A stretch of DNA of 64,000 nt from Puccinia triticina (GCF_026914185.1 NC_070560.1:1789501-1853500), one strand, 5' to 3'; positions 31,385 to 44,729 are shown, counted from the first letter of the stretch. Notes: generated from the sequence alone by a model not told the origin. Numbers and translations are program-made.

Positions 31385-34315
31385 AATATGTAACTCTAAG
31401 CTCGAGAATTGCAGAGCATGGCGTTCAAGTCAAGACTTTGTTATGAATGTCTATTGAGCTGAAAAAGAAGCCAACACGTCCAAGGATTTCAACTGTTGTG
31501 GTAACAATGTCCCTGATGGGAGAGAAGGGGATAGAGAGGGTGCTCTTTTCGATTGTGAAGTTTGAGGTTTTGGCGGATGGGATAGCTTCAATCACCACTG
31601 CCCCGGTTGAGAGAGTGACGGATGCTAGTGTATGACAGAAGAATTGTGAAATTTGGAATTCTTGGATAGAAGGTGACGATAGCTGACGATGATACATATC
31701 AATGCATCTTTGGTGATAACCAAGGGAAACACACCAAGCAAGAAGACATTTGAATTGCTATAGTACAACTACACTGCTTCCCATCCATCCCATCCACACA
31801 TCATACACACGCACACGCTCGAGATATCCAGCAGGCAGCTCTCTGGAAAAGAACGATAACAGCAAAAAGAATCTGGTAAAGTGTATTCATAAGTATTTTT
31901 GAACTGAATGAGCTACAGTTATTAGGTTTGAATACTCCAGGTTATGTACGTATTGTTGAGCAAAAAAAGAATGCCTTCGAACATAGTGATCAATTGTATG
32001 ATGTAGCCAACACGCCCATTTTGAAGAAGGTTGCACCCCCACCATGACCACAAGATTAGAACAAAGATCTCAGAATTAGATCAGCTGGAGCCTAGACCGT
32101 GACCCGTGGAAGAGGGGATTCAGATTGTGCAGATTACAGGGAGAAGATTCACCTGAGTGCTTTGTCCAACCCCTTCCAAAAGCAAAAAAATGATGAAATG
32201 ACTTGTTTTAACATTTTTTCTTCAATCGTTGTAAGTAACTTATGGAGATGAGATTGGCACCGAATCTTTTACATTTCTAGGTATGGTATGTATCCAGATC
32301 TTGAAAGACTCTTGTATTAGCACGGCACAATCTTCAGATTAAGACAGGAAAAAAACGAGGGCAACTCTGTTCGTTCACCTGGAAACAGCAAAACCTGTTC
32401 TATAACAAACTGTAAATGGCTCAGATCACTCCACGACAATCACGAACCGAGCCATGCTGGGGGATGATATTGAATAGAGCACTGGAGTGAGTGCTGAGTT
32501 GGATATGTATACAAATTCAATTCTCGTAGATTCCCGATCGTCGTGACGGGTCGTGATTCAGGGATCAAATGTATTTTTATGTGTCTACGTATCACCGGAG
32601 TCTCGACTCTGAAATTATTAAAAGGAAGCAGAGGGCGGGGCTGCCGGCCAGGGCCTGGGACCGATACAACGAACAAAAATGATAATGTTCTGCAATACAC
32701 TACGGTTCGATTACAATCTTTAATCTCCTTCTCTGCTTGGCCAAACTGCAGGAGTAACGGGAGATATGGAATGTATCCAAGGGGGGGCGATAGATCTTTA
32801 TTTACATAAAGCGTACTGTTGGATAAGGTGGTGTTCGTTATTCTGGATCTTCAGGAGTTATCCTAGGTCACTTTTATATCCTGCTAAGCGACCAGGGGCG
32901 GATCAGGATCTGATGGCCTCCAACGGAACACTCATGACACATGTATACTCAGGAACTCAAGGGTTTTGTACTTTAGCTCAGGTGTTCCGGGACCCTGTTC
33001 GCTCTGAGCTTATAGTCTGCTGGTATCGAATCTGATTGATTGAAAGACCGGATCTCGGAATCTTAAACAGATCTGGACCACTCGGAGTGCTCACTGCTCA
33101 CAGACGTAGGATGAATCCCGGAGTCTGAACGGGCAGCAGATACCCGCTGGCTTCCGAGATATCTCATCTGAAACCGGATGCTGGAGAAGACGTAAACAGT
33201 GGCCTCCACCTGTCTCCACAACCTGGCTCCCTTCTCCCGCCACTTCGAACAAGATGACTTGCTTCAAGATCTAGCTATTTAAATACATAAATATCATCCG
33301 CGGAACAACCACCGCCACATCACCTCTCGTTGGTTTGTCCGGAGAGGGGACACGAGTTTCGTGTTGCAATGCCTCACTGAGTAAACACATACGTAAACCA
33401 ATGTTGAGATGAGATCATGAGATTGATTGAGTCATGGGTTGGAACTTGAAGGGACTAAGTATGAATGACAATCTGTCACTGTCGAGTGGCTCTCCTTGGA
33501 TTGGGAATTGATCTCTTTGAGGGCGAGAGGAGACATCAGTCACTGAGAGCGATTCCAAGGTCTGGTCGATTGCCAGCCTGTCTCGATACTGAGGGGATGA
33601 ATATGATCGTGTGTAAATGGTTGAATTATATGCATTCAACTTTCTCTACACTCGCTTTTGTCGCTACAGCAGAGCAGACGCATCTAGGGAGTGACTAGTT
33701 GAAGACTTCAAGGGCCTGAAGGACAGGAATATGTGGGGCATATCTTGTGTGCTCATGGGCGCACGCTGGCTGCAATTTCGAACAGATTCGAACGACCCCA
33801 AGCTCCGATAAGATCACTCCACAGTCCTCTAAATACAGAGATCCATACAGAAGGGTGGTGGCGCCGTACTGTTCACATGAAGCTTGAAGTTTGAACATGT
33901 GTATGAGTCGACCGTCGGATCTCCGGATCGGATCTTAAGACGGGGCTTGACTCGGCTTGCCGATACAGAGCTTGCCGACCTTGACTCGGCTTGCCGACTG
34001 AGATTAGTGTGGGCGCCCGCCACTCACGAAGGTGTTGTTGTTTATCGCCCGACAGAACCGGCGCATGAAGTTGACGGAGGAGACCCTGAGCTGCAGTAAA
34101 CTTTGGGTAGCCGGTAGCCCGAGGGGTCACGCAGTCCCCAAGGCGCGCCGCAGCTCAGAGGTCTGGAGATGTAAACTGGGCTATGATTTTTGGCGTACCA
34201 TTTTGGTATTTTTGATGCTCCAATTTGTTGCTCACAGTGGCTCTGGGGCTCATGAGAAAGATAAAACAAGAATTATGATTACACAGCAAAGAGAAGAAAG
34301 AATAAAATAAAGATA
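31385..34315. other. Long intergenic region, no supported gene
   Basis: Nothing in this stretch has recognisable motifs or consistent exon structure. Frames of 60-90 residues occur on both strands (for example 31425-31697 minus, 32543-32809 plus, 33884-34099 plus) but they overlap one another and lack support. Bases 33940-34000 contain a duplicated CTTGACTCGGCTTGCCGA word. Regulatory DNA or an unrecognised gene cannot be excluded. Confidence 0.35.
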
Positions 34316-34629
34316 GGGTCTTGAAAAATTGACTCCCAAAAATTAAAATTCCAACTCCCCAACGGAGTGGACGTCCTGAGTACCAAAATTTGACATCTCA
34401 GAATTTTCTGGGAGTTGGAATGCAAATTCCAACATATTTTTGGTAGTCAGAGTTTTAATTTTACAAAAACCACAAAAATAAAGAAAAATTCATAACTTCT
34501 CACTGGGAAGCCCAAAGCACACCAAAAAGCGACAGCAGGCAGAAAAGCCTGTGAAATGCACGTGTTGAACCGCATGGCATGACCAGAAAGGGGTTGCTAC
34601 TGTTGGTTCAATTTGGCAGATTTCCTACT

Positions 34630-35095
34630 AAGGTATATAAGTGCCTCTGCCACTGTTAGTAGATCCTCTGCCACTGCTAGGCCCCCACCACTGTTCATAG
34701 GGCTTCTGCCACTGTTAATAAGGCCTCCACTACTTTTAATATTGCCTCCACCGCTGTTAATAGCCCTTCTGCTGATTAGGCTCTGTTAGCAGTGCCAGAG
34801 GCACTATTAACAGTGCCATAGGCCCTATTTACAATGCCAGAATCCCTATTTAGAATGCCAGAAGCCCTATTGACAGTGCTGGAGGCCCTGTTTAAAGTGG
34901 TGGAGGGATTAAAAGTGGCAGCGGCACTATTAACAGTGGCAGAGGCACTATTAACAGTGGCAGAGGCACTATTAACAGTGGCAGAGGCACTATTAACAGT
35001 GGCAGAGGCACTATTAACAGTGGCAGAGGCACTATTAACAGTGGCAGAGGCACTATTAACAGTGGCAAATGCCCTTTTAAAAGTGGTGGAGGCCC
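34630..35095. repeat. 21-bp minisatellite
   Basis: GGCACTATTAACAGTGGCAGA is repeated about seven times without change at 34916-35065, with degraded copies on both sides. The copies at 34640-34770 run in the opposite direction (CCTCTGCCACTGTTA). The open frame through it (a heptapeptide ALLTVAE repeated) is a by-product of the 21-bp period. Confidence 0.85.
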
Positions 35096-36219
35096 TCACC
35101 AGGGGAGATATGTTCCCACTCCCCAGGGAGTGCCAGAGCTGAATTTTATGTGATTTTTGGTTGGATGTGGGCCTGATGTGGATTAGTAACTCATCCCTAA
35201 ATGAATGGTAAAGTGGATGGAGAAGTGATTAAAAAGTCAGCCAGAACTGATTTGGGACTCAACACAATGTTGTGTAGAATTCTCTTGTTTTCTAGGTACA
35301 ACTGGAGGAAAAAATATGATGAAATAATATTTAGCCTAAATCCAACTCATCAATTGCTCCTGTTTACTGATGTTGAAGGATAGCAAAGCAAAATTGATAT
35401 TCTCAAATGTAATTCCTCTGAAAAAATGAGTTTCTTGTAATTCACATTATATGCTCATGTACAAAATTAAAGTAAAATTCAACTTCGTACTATTGGGTTT
35501 AGAATTTTGGAATGTGGTAATGTTGCAGTAAAATTAGTGAAACCCATTTTCTTGGGAATGCGGGAATTAATTTGAATTTGGCTAAAAAAAATGATGAAAA
35601 ACTTTTTTAATAGGGTGAAAGTCTGAGTTAAGTCAAGGTTGGACTGCGGTGCCACTCCAGTTTGGCCAGATATCCTTGCCTCCTCATAAAAATGATCTGG
35701 TGAATTTTGCTTTTTTTTGCTTTTCAAAATTCACTTGTGCACATGCAAGTGAAATTGTTTGCACTTTACTAATAGTCACCCTGCTGTACGTGTGTACATT
35801 GATGTGGAAATATCACAGGATGGGCCTTTCACGGCCACATGAAAAGTAAAAGCTTTATGCTGAGACACCAATTGTCCCCCTGATGTACGTGAGTACCTGA
35901 GGGGGACAATATCACAGGCTGGGCCTTTCACATCTCCATGAAAAGGACACACTGGTCATGGAGCCAAGAAAGGCCTATATTCTGGATGAGTTCTGGATGA
36001 ATTCTAGATGAGTTCTGGATGAATTCTAGATGAGTTCTGGATGATTTCTTGTCAAGTTATGGTTTATTTCAGGATGATCTCCAACTGATTTCCACAGCTG
36101 ACTTCCAGTCGTTTTCATACCTATCCAATTTTTATTTACCAAAGGCCTCCAGCACAGTTGGGGAAAAGGTTACGGTAGGGCACTCCCTGGGGAGTGGGAA
36201 AATATCTCCCCTGGTGTCT

Positions 36220-36372
36220 ATCATTTTAACAGTGCCAGAGGCTCTATAAACAGTGTCAGAGGCCCTATTAACAGTGTCAGAGGCCCTATTAACAGTGTCA
36301 GAGGCCCTATTAACAGTGTCAGAGGCCCTATTAACAGTGTCAGAGGCCCTATTAACAGTTTCAGAGGCACTT
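36220..36372 (+). repeat. 24-bp minisatellite related to that at 34630
   Basis: AGAGGCCCTATTAACAGTGTC is repeated about six times. It shares the TATTAACAGTG core with the array at 34916-35065, in the same mobile element. Confidence 0.8.
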
Positions 36373-36434
36373 TTATCCTGGTAGGAAATCTACCTAATTG
36401 GACCCATAATGCCATACAGTTCAACATGTACAGT

Positions 36435-36603
36435 GGAGGACTTCCCGTCACTTTTGAACAGATCTGGAATTCCAGATTTCGCAGGGAAATCTGGAATCTG
36501 GAACTCTGGATCACTTCGGGGATCTTCGGGGACCCAGATTTCCCTGCGAAATTTGATATCTGGTGGCTCAGATCTGACTTTCCAGATTGACGGGAAGTCC
36601 TCC
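36435..36603. repeat. 169-bp palindromic MITE
   Basis: The ends are GGAGGACTTCCCGTCA and its reverse complement. Arms pair through AATCTGGAATTCCAGATTTCGCAGGG-like sequence to a centre at about 36520. A diverged copy is at 9040-9192. Confidence 0.75.
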
Positions 36604-37290
36604 AGTGGGTCATCTAATTTTTTTGGCACTGCATTTTTCATTACAGAAGCTCAGGCAACAGACCTGAAGTCATGGAATTGGCTACAGGGGTGGAAAATAA
36701 GTTCCCAAGAATGATTATGACAGAAAAAAAAATCAAAGTGAAAAATATGAAAAGTGTGAAAATTTTCCAATTTTGTGCAAATTTCTCAGAATCTTTCTTA
36801 TTGCTCAAACCATGGCAAGGAGAAAAATTACAGAGCACAGATGTGACAATAATGATAAAAAATGAAAAAAACTGAGACCATTTTCAATGGTTTTTTGGGT
36901 GAATGAGGTATCCACCCATTTGAAATAGAAGTTGGCACCTGCAGGCCAAATCAACACCAATTTGACCAGATTTATTTGATTCAACAAAAATCATTGAAAA
37001 TGGTCTCAGTTTTCTTCATTTTTTATCATTCCTGTTACATGCCATACTGTGCTCTGTAATTTTTTCTCCTTGGTTTGAGCAATAATAAAGATTCTGAGAA
37101 ATTTCCACAAAATTGGAAACTTTTCACACTTTTCCTATTTTTCATTTTCATTTTCATTTTCATTTTTTTCTGTCATAATCATTCTTTGGAACTTATTTTA
37201 CACCCCTGCAGCCAATCCCATGAATTTGGGTCTGTTGCCTGAGCTTCTGCAATGAAAAATGCAGTGCCAAAAACATTAGATGACCCACTG
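36600..37290. repeat. Inverted repeat inside the composite element
   Basis: The left arm at 36600-36890 includes CAACAGACCTGAAGTCATGG, CAGGGGTGGAAAATAAGTTC and CTGAGACCATTTTCAATGG. It recurs inverted at 36992-37290 (CCATTGAAAATGGTCTCAG, GGAACTTATTTTACACCCCT, GTCTGTTGCCTGAGCTTCTG). The spacer is ~100 bp. No gene. Confidence 0.75.
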
Positions 37291-37481
37291 CACACTTCAG
37301 AGGCCTTTCCACCTGGCCTGCTGTAAAGTTTTGGTGCATGTGGGCCACCCAGTAAGAAGTTATGGATTTTTCTTTATTTTTGCAGTTTTTTGTAAAATCA
37401 AACTTCCGACAACCAAACAATATGTTGGAATTTGTATTCCAACTCCCAATTTTGGGAGTCTATTTCAAGACCCCAAGGATA

Positions 37482-38470
37482 CATTCTGCACATTTTCAGT
37501 TTGTATGAATTTTCAAGCAAGGTAAGGCACATGGGGATACAAAGGGAGTAGTGAAGGATGAATATGAAGAAAACAGGTCCAAATCAGTTCTCCTGGTCTT
37601 TATTTATTTTTTCTTTGGAGCTACCAAGCAATCATCACCTTGATAGGCGGCCGTCGGATCCTGAATATAGTTGATCCGATGGTGGTCAGCATCACGGCCG
37701 CGTCTATCGAAGGGTTATCAAGGTGTGGGGCTGTGGTGGCGTTAGTGGTGTGCATTATGAGCTGGGGAATGGGTGATATGCATTCCAGGTGAACCTCAAA
37801 GTCACACATTTTTACCCCGCGATGCAAATTTAAGCGCATGTCTAGACAAGAAAAAAATGCAGCAACAGTTGGGGCACACTGCACAGCAAAAATGATGGTC
37901 AAGAGGAAAAAGGGCGAGGGCCAGATCAAAGGGGTAAAGGAGAAATGGGCCAGCAAATTGGACTGAATGGGCGATACAGTGGCGAGGAGTAAAAAAGGGT
38001 ATTCAGATGCAGAGGGAGTTGACAATTTAAAAGAAAAAAACAACCTAAATGACAACGATGGGGATGCATTTATGACGGGGCGGTGTTTCGATGAGATTGG
38101 GATGAGATGGTAACTTATGGGACCGTCGATGATGACAAGCATCTGATCGAACTTCTTGACGGTCCCTGGCTGCTGATCGGGCAGCCTGATGCATAGTATT
38201 AGTAGTGGAAGGCGGCCGGTCTGTAGGGTCGTGATTGGGAAGGTGGCTGGGCGTCTCGGTTGGGTCTTCTCCGAGCCTGAAGTTGAGATCCTCGATCAAC
38301 ATGTCGAGAGACCATCCAACATTAACAACTGTTCTATCTCCGGCGTCGGCTTAATCAACATTGCAACTCCCGACACCACTCTCCTTCAGCATCTAAATTT
38401 CATGTTTCACGTCCGTAGGGTGATCTGGGGAGTGCGGAGTTGGAAGACCTTGACGACTGCAGCTGCCTTC
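37482..38470. other. 3' flank of the Dicer gene, no supported gene
   Basis: Two minus-strand frames (37621-38142 and 38045-38302) overlap and show no family motif. They may be Dicer 3' UTR. Nothing else is supported. Confidence 0.4.
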
Positions 38471-41400
38471 CTATTCATGTTTTTCTTCCTGAAAACGGAT
38501 CTGTGAGCAATTTCGTGGATGCGAGTGCACAAAAAAGGGTACATACGCTTAGAATGCTGCCAGCCAGGCTTGAGGCAGTCATTGCTGATGCGGCTACGGC
38601 GAGTGTCTTGCATTGACATCTTGACCACACAGAATTTGATGCGGGACTTTCCGAGGATGTTACTTGCAAGACTTTGAGCGCCTCGAGTGAAGCCCTCTGC
38701 TCGGCCACGCTTGAACTCTTGTGCCGCCCACTCGCGATCACTTCGCCATGGAACTCGATCTGACAGACCTTAAATGAAATGGGGTCGTGGTCCTTTCCAT
38801 CGGGATGGGGCTCAGTCACGGTCGTTCTTGCGGCGGGGAAAAAAACACCAGATGTGTCATTAGTGGCTAGGCTACCTGGCAGATGCGGTTGAGAATGACA
38901 TTGTCAAGGAAAAACCTTACGATGTTCGACGCAATTCGGTACATTGGTACCGGTCACGGAGTCTCAACATGGTGGACAACGGGTCACGAGCAATCAGCCG
39001 AGAAAGGCCTGGGGTGACATCCTCGAAGATTATGTCCAGGGTCCGATAGACGGTTGGAAGATCGAAGCCGCTATCGATGAACACTGCACCTACCACGGCC
39101 TCCAAGACGTCGTTCAAGATCTTAGGCGGATCGAAGACCACAAAGAGGTTATTAAGGTTTGAAAAGAACTCTTCGATCTTTGTGAAGGGTTTGATGGCTT
39201 CGATGGCCTCAGCACATGCTTGTTTGAAGGTCTCAGACTTGTGCATGATGATCTCGTGCAGTCCTAGCTTCCTGATTGCCAAGAAGCCTAGACTACCATT
39301 AGAAACCACCTTGGCTCGGGCAAGAGTCAATTCTTCCGCAGTTGCGTTGGCATAGCGGTTGTATGCATGTTGGATGATCCACATGTCGATCACCGCATCC
39401 CCAAGCCACTCCTCCCTCTCGTAGCAGTTCGTGATGAATGAGTTGGCGCTGCGATGGGTTAGCGCTTGAACCAACAATAATGGCTCTTTGAACTTGTAGC
39501 CGACCTTCTGCTGGAGCGTCTGGCAGCTGGCGAGGATGGATGGCTGGAGTCTGCTGTGTGCACCGCTCTCGAAAACAATATTAAGCGTCCGTTCGTTCCA
39601 GGGGGAGGTGCCGCCGAAGCACAGGTCCAGAGCCGTTCCGATTTTCAAGCCAAGCTCAATCCCAGTAGTGAGGAACCCAGCCCCCAGGAGAGCCTCAACA
39701 ACATCGGATAACACCCGTCTAGGGATCTTCCTCGAGAAGTTCCCGTCGGCAAGCTCTGTGCCATCCTCTGTTTGGGCGTCTCGAAATCTGTCTATGCGAA
39801 ATCGTTGGCCGAGGATGGCGCTTGGCAGATTGGCCTGAATCGCTTTCGGTCGGAGGTAGGCGTTATCGACCGATTTGGATCGTACATGGCTCATATCACC
39901 TTCGCCCTTCTTTGTGTGACTGAGATAGACGTGAACCGAGGTGGCCAGCTTGAGGAACGCATCGCCCACCGTCTCAAGGGTTTGGTAGTCCCAAGGAAGC
40001 CCGGCCCCTGGTGGAGTTAGTGCTTGAATTCCAAGTTGCACTGATATCATTGGGAAATCCAGTCGCTTGAACAGGGCAGTCGCCTGGATTGAATCGTGCA
40101 CGAGACGGGTCAGCGATGGTAAGTAGCTAAATACTTTCCATAGTGACCGGGGGATGTTTGTTCCTCGACAGAGCTTCAGAGGTAGCAAGATGCGGCGAGG
40201 ATGTTCCAGAGTTGATTCGGACTTCGAGAGATTGTTCAAGAGCTCAAAAGTGCTTTGAAGATATACTAACTCTCCCTTTACCTGCTCTTCATCCAAACAG
40301 TAAACAACCCGGTAAAAGTCGCCGAGTGTACGAAATTTGGAGATCGTTTTACAAAACCCTTGCATATGCGGAGGAGAAGTTACAAGCGCAGGGGGAGAGG
40401 ACTCGGATAAACCGCCGGCCGGTTCGCACGTATCGAATATCCTGCACTTGGGGGGTCGGAAGGGGACGACCGTACATGGGTAACGTGAAGCGTCTGCGGA
40501 ACTTGAGAGTGGAATGATCGGAGTGTCCACAAGACCCCAATCAATCTTGAATGTATCCTTGAGAAGAGGAGCGACGAGAAAATAGAATTTCCCTTCGTAC
40601 GGCTTCCGGTTTATAGCGGCTTGGACGACCAGTCGAGTGAAATTCTCCAATCTTTGCAAGTTGAAGAGTGCATCGTTCTTCTCCCATTCCAACCTTTCGC
40701 TTCGGTCGATCTTGACGGGTAGAGGTCTGCTGTCTGCGCAGTGATCAAACAGCTGCAAGCCATCCGGAATGGTCAGATGGCGAGCACACAAGAGACCCAT
40801 CGTCGAGAATCCGGCTGGACTATCATCCGGGAAAGAGAATTGATGAAGCCAAACTTCGGATGAGGTCCGGAAATCGCCGTAGACGTTTGGGACGATTGCC
40901 TCGGCGTGATCTGGCAGTTTAGTCTCATTGATCTCTCTACCATCCGCGTCACGAACTTCAGCGGTCTTATCTTCTCGCTGAGGCAGGAAATGTTCGTTGA
41001 GGACACCGAGCTCTCTCAAGACTTTACAGGCTTCGAAAGCGGCTGAGCGTCTGGCATCTCTCTTGGTCGGCATCTCGAGTCCAGTAAACGTCCGCTGGGA
41101 AGGAGGGAGAGCAGCCATCGGAGGAAGCGTAACTTGGCATTTAAATGTATCCCCCAACCACGACATCTCATATTCCGGCAAAAGGACTGGAAGGAATTCA
41201 TCGGGCGGGATCAGTTGACAGACGTCATTCAAAAGACTCGGCGCCGCGCTGTAGGTCAAGATCGAGTCCTTTCCATCTGGGAGTCGGCAAATCAACTGAG
41301 GAGTTGATTCCAACTCGCCCTCTTCAATCAGCTCATCCTCTGGACGATTATAAAGTGCTGCTTTGAGTTGATCCCTGCAAAAAAGTGGAGCATGTCATTC

Positions 41401-43518
41401 TCTATCTTCAATTTGAAACATAGTCTTTGATAAATTTACTCTTTCCCATTGAATGCTAAATACTTATTCGATGTGCCAGTAGGGAGCATGACGATGTAGT
41501 CCGATTCACGGGCTCGAGCTCGGCCACGTGATTGAATGTAACTACAGCAACAGATGTGAAGAGAGGGAAGACTTGGCATCAGCATTGCGTGATCATGACT
41601 AACATGAAGATAGAGGTATGCACCCTTTCCAAGTAGTAATAAGATCAAATCGTATGACTACCCTGCATGAGCGGAAGTCCAGACCCTCCCTAAAGAACCG
41701 AGCGCATAGCGCATCAGCTCCAGAGCAATTAGTTGGTGTTTGTTCAGGCGGGTGCTTACTCAGCGACACTGGTAGCAATGGTCAAATTGTTTTCGCCGGT
41801 CCTGAACTTTGCCACGGTCTTGTTTTGCTGTTACAGGGGTGGGCGGCGGATCAGTGATGTTGCGCGGATCACAAAGAGTGGAGCTTGGTACCCACCGTTT
41901 TCGAGTCCATCTTGATCGCACTCAGGTCCCTCTCGTTGCCTCCGCCATGTCCGGTCAAGGCTGCAGGACGTATAAAGTCTTTCAGCTCGGCGTTGCGCTG
42001 CAACAGAATCGGTAATAGTTGGGCGTGTTGCCGGCGTTCGACAAACACAATACAGAGAAAGTTTTTGTGGTCGTCCTCTTCTTTGTACTTGACAAGGAGC
42101 CTATTCAAGGCTATGACCTTCGCCGAGAGCTGGTCTTCGGGGATATGATCAATGTTCACATGCGCCTCGAGTTGCTTGACCATCTCTCGAATTTGTTCTT
42201 GCTGGTTTGGATCGAAGAGGCGGGAAGAGATCCATTGATTTGAGCCACCGGCAGTCAAGAGTGATGTGAGCCAATCAAGGACAGCCAACGAGTACGCGTA
42301 GCTGCCCAGTTCCTAATCAAATGGTGAGAACCTCCCGATGAGTTAACATGTTTTGAGGCAATGGTCGATTTAGGTACGAAAAAATAGGACAGTACCACAG
42401 AGACCGATTGCATGGCGGCGATCAGTTTGGGATTGGCATGCAAGCTTATTAACTCATTGATCTGGGGCCATGGAGGATGAGAAGGTTTTTCGAAATCCGG
42501 AGAAGGATCAAAGTATATGACCTTTTCATGGGGCTTGAAGTTATGCTTGCAAACATCTTCGGTATGTATCTTGACTTCGTATATTTGGGCTGCAAGGGCG
42601 GACTGGAGGGTCCTGTGCAGTACCAAAGAAGATGTTCTGTTGTTGAGCCATGAGTCTAATCAACGACTAGACAGGGGCGAGTGAGACTGAACCTGATATC
42701 GGTTTCTGCTTTGTATACGTCAGTAAAGTTCCAGATAGGCGAAGCTGTCAGTCCTAGAATCTTGGGTAGACGCAGTGTGGGATTTTGGGCTAGGCGATGA
42801 TAATGACTCCGCCTGGCAAAATCGTGCAGAAAGTTAAGGTAAGCATGTGAGGTGTTTATGTTGATAATTTGCTCCTTAAAAACTCACATTATTTGGTTGT
42901 ATACATGATTTTTTCGACAATGGTGCGCCTCATCAAAAATTAACAAGGATACCTGGAAAGGTTTTTGTTCCGGCGTCAATCATGATCCCGAGGCCACTAC
43001 GTGGACAACGACGAGACGACAAAGTGTGCCTTACATCTTCTAATTTCCAGTATCCTTTGGAGATCAAATCGTAAAATATCTGCAGTACGCGAATCAGGCG
43101 GCGTCAGGATAAGCGCGCACGTGACCAAGAGGATTGGACGGAGTGGACATCAACTGCAGCTTACTTGGGCCGTCGAGACCATCACGTCGACCTCGATTAG
43201 TTCCGAGCGCCATTTTTCGATATTCCACAGCTCTGGCTGCATGTCGCCTGTGTAGGCTTTGACACGGAGGGCACATTGGGTCTGGATGTAATCGGCCTGC
43301 TGGTGGGCGAGCGGACGAGTAGGCACAAGGAAGGCCTGGATATGGTGATGCTTCAGGGTCGCCTGGGTCTGGACGGCGGTCCATTTGATCAGGTTGAGCG
43401 CGACGAACGTCTTCCCGGTGCCGGTGTCGGCGCGGATGATGATGTTGCGCTTCTTGGCTTCCTCGAAGAGCTCGGACTGGTAGAGCCGGGGTATCTTGTC
43501 GGTGATAGTTGCAGCCAT
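38471..43518 (-). CDS. DCL: Dicer-like endoribonuclease
   Basis: Twelve exons keep phase and give ~1401 residues: 43165-43518, 43035-43079, 42888-42952, 42693-42812, 42396-42612, 41896-42312, 41760-41827, 41624-41689, 41440-41541, 38921-41374, 38547-38826 and 38471-38488. The enzyme cuts long dsRNA into small RNAs for silencing. N-terminal helicase: Walker A TGTGKT (32-37), DEAH (140-143), LGLTASP (motif III), FRTGENNLTIATSVAEEGLD (motif V) and YIQSRGRARA (motif VI). Next comes a Dicer-dimerisation-like region and a weak PAZ area. RNase IIIa has LETVGDAFLK (about 950) and SDVVEA (about 1041). RNase IIIb has EREEWLGDAVID (about 1140) and NDVLEA (about 1239). A short dsRBD follows (FKVCQIEFHGEVIASG...). 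All RNase III acidic residues are present, so it should be active. The ATG at 43518 is the first in frame. The last two junctions are the least certain; reading on without splicing would stop at 38475. Confidence 0.93.
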
Positions 43519-44164
43519 CAACGATCGGTGGACGGAGCCTGGAAGTTGATCAGGTGGTGGTTGAGAAGGAGATGGGCTGGGCTGTTTTCAAGTCGCCGGA
43601 GCTGAGACTGCCGAGTGCCGAGGCAGGAACTGTGGCCGGCTGCAGTCCACGCCCTTCGACCCTTCGACCCAGCGGGGTGGTTCTCGGATGATGACCCATA
43701 ACATTCAAGTCAGCCGCGGGCTGAAACAACCAAACTCAACTCAGACCGCCCTGCCCTTTGCCCACTGCCCACACACTCCCAACAAACAAAGCAGCCTCTA
43801 TTGCAATGTATTCAATTTAATTGCCCATTCATATGGACAACAACCCTTGAGCCATGATAACGGATCAGTCTGACTTGACCTTTCTTTGTCTCTCTGTAGA
43901 AAAGCTTCTCAGCTTGAGTGGCACGCAGGAAAACAACTCAGATCCAATATTCACGATGAAAAGGATTTTCATCAAGCCAATTTCCCAGCAGTCTTTTACC
44001 CAAAAAACAAACAAACAATGTTTGACTGGATGCTGAATGGAACAATCAAGGCGGTGCGTGCCCCCACAGAACTTTGGTTTTCAGAGTTGTTTCTGCGCGT
44101 TCACAAACGTGTTATAGCCTGGTGTTATACCTCTCCGGGGGAGAGTTGATGCCCGCTACGATCG
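43519..44164. other. Upstream region of the Dicer gene
   Basis: Probable promoter of the minus-strand Dicer. Short frames only. Confidence 0.4.
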
Positions 44165-44320
44165 TGTAGTCGGGTGGTACCTTTTCTTCCTTCCCCGGGG
44201 CTTTTACAAAACGTAGGGGATAAGGAGGCACGAGTATGTAAATACGAGGGAAGAAAGCTAATCGCTAGATTGCATGAAGGACAAAAGCATAATGTGACTA
44301 GAAATACAAGGTTATTTATA
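44165..44320. repeat. Dispersed repeat, copy 1
   Basis: About 150 bp from TGTAGTCGGGTGGTACC through CTTTTACAAAACGTAGGGGA to GACTAGAAATACAAGGTTA is nearly identical to 57733-57885. Here the sequence runs on uninterrupted into TTTATAGTACACA, which gives the empty site for the MITE at 57886-58046. Confidence 0.85.
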
Positions 44321-44729
44321 GTACACACAAGGGGAAGCCCCCAAATTTTACATCTCACACAAGGGGAAGCCCCCAAATTTGGGGTTACAGGGGGTGTTAA
44401 AGTTATTGGGGGTTGTCAATCACAGGAGGTGAAAGGTAAAAGGGTAATGTGACAGCTCAAAGGAAACAGATTAAATTTTTCAAAACTTTGATGTTGCAAT
44501 TCCTGGGTGACTATCTAAATAGCAGGCATTCAGTCAAAGGAAAGAAAATTTGAAATGAAAACTTGGTAAGAAACCAAAATTAGTGCAAACTGGTGAAATA
44601 AATTCAAGTTTTTTGAAGAAGACACAAAAGTTGTGCTGGAAAGACAATTGTTGGGGAAATATTGATGAGGTAATTAATTCATAAACTCTGAACATGAGAA
44701 AGAAATTCCTTGTAAAAAATGTTTTTAAG
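44321..44729. other. Repeat-flanking DNA, no gene
   Basis: ACACAAGGGGAAGCCCCCAAA is tandemly duplicated at 44326 and 44357. No coding signal. Confidence 0.5.

Larger units (their letters stand above)
34316..37473. mobile_element. 3.2-kb composite fold-back element
   Basis: The ends GGGTCTTGAAAAATTGACTC and GAGTCTATTTCAAGACCC are inverted, and resemble those of the element at 24950-26262. Flanking octamers TAAAGATA and CAAGGATA agree at six of eight positions, as in an aged 8-bp duplication. Subterminal parts share ATAAAGAAAAATTCATAACT with its complement near 37360-37390. Inside are two stretches of a 21-bp minisatellite, a GGAGGACTTCCCGTCA palindromic element and a further inverted repeat (36600-37290). 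There is no transposase. Confidence 0.72.

Noticed and set aside
34834..35142. Plus-strand frame of 102 residues with ALLTVAE heptads
   Set aside because: It is the translation of a 21-bp minisatellite in a mobile element; the reverse strand gives an equally long repeat frame.
37621..38142. 173-residue minus-strand frame downstream of Dicer
   Set aside because: No domain, overlaps another frame, and lies where the Dicer 3' UTR is expected.
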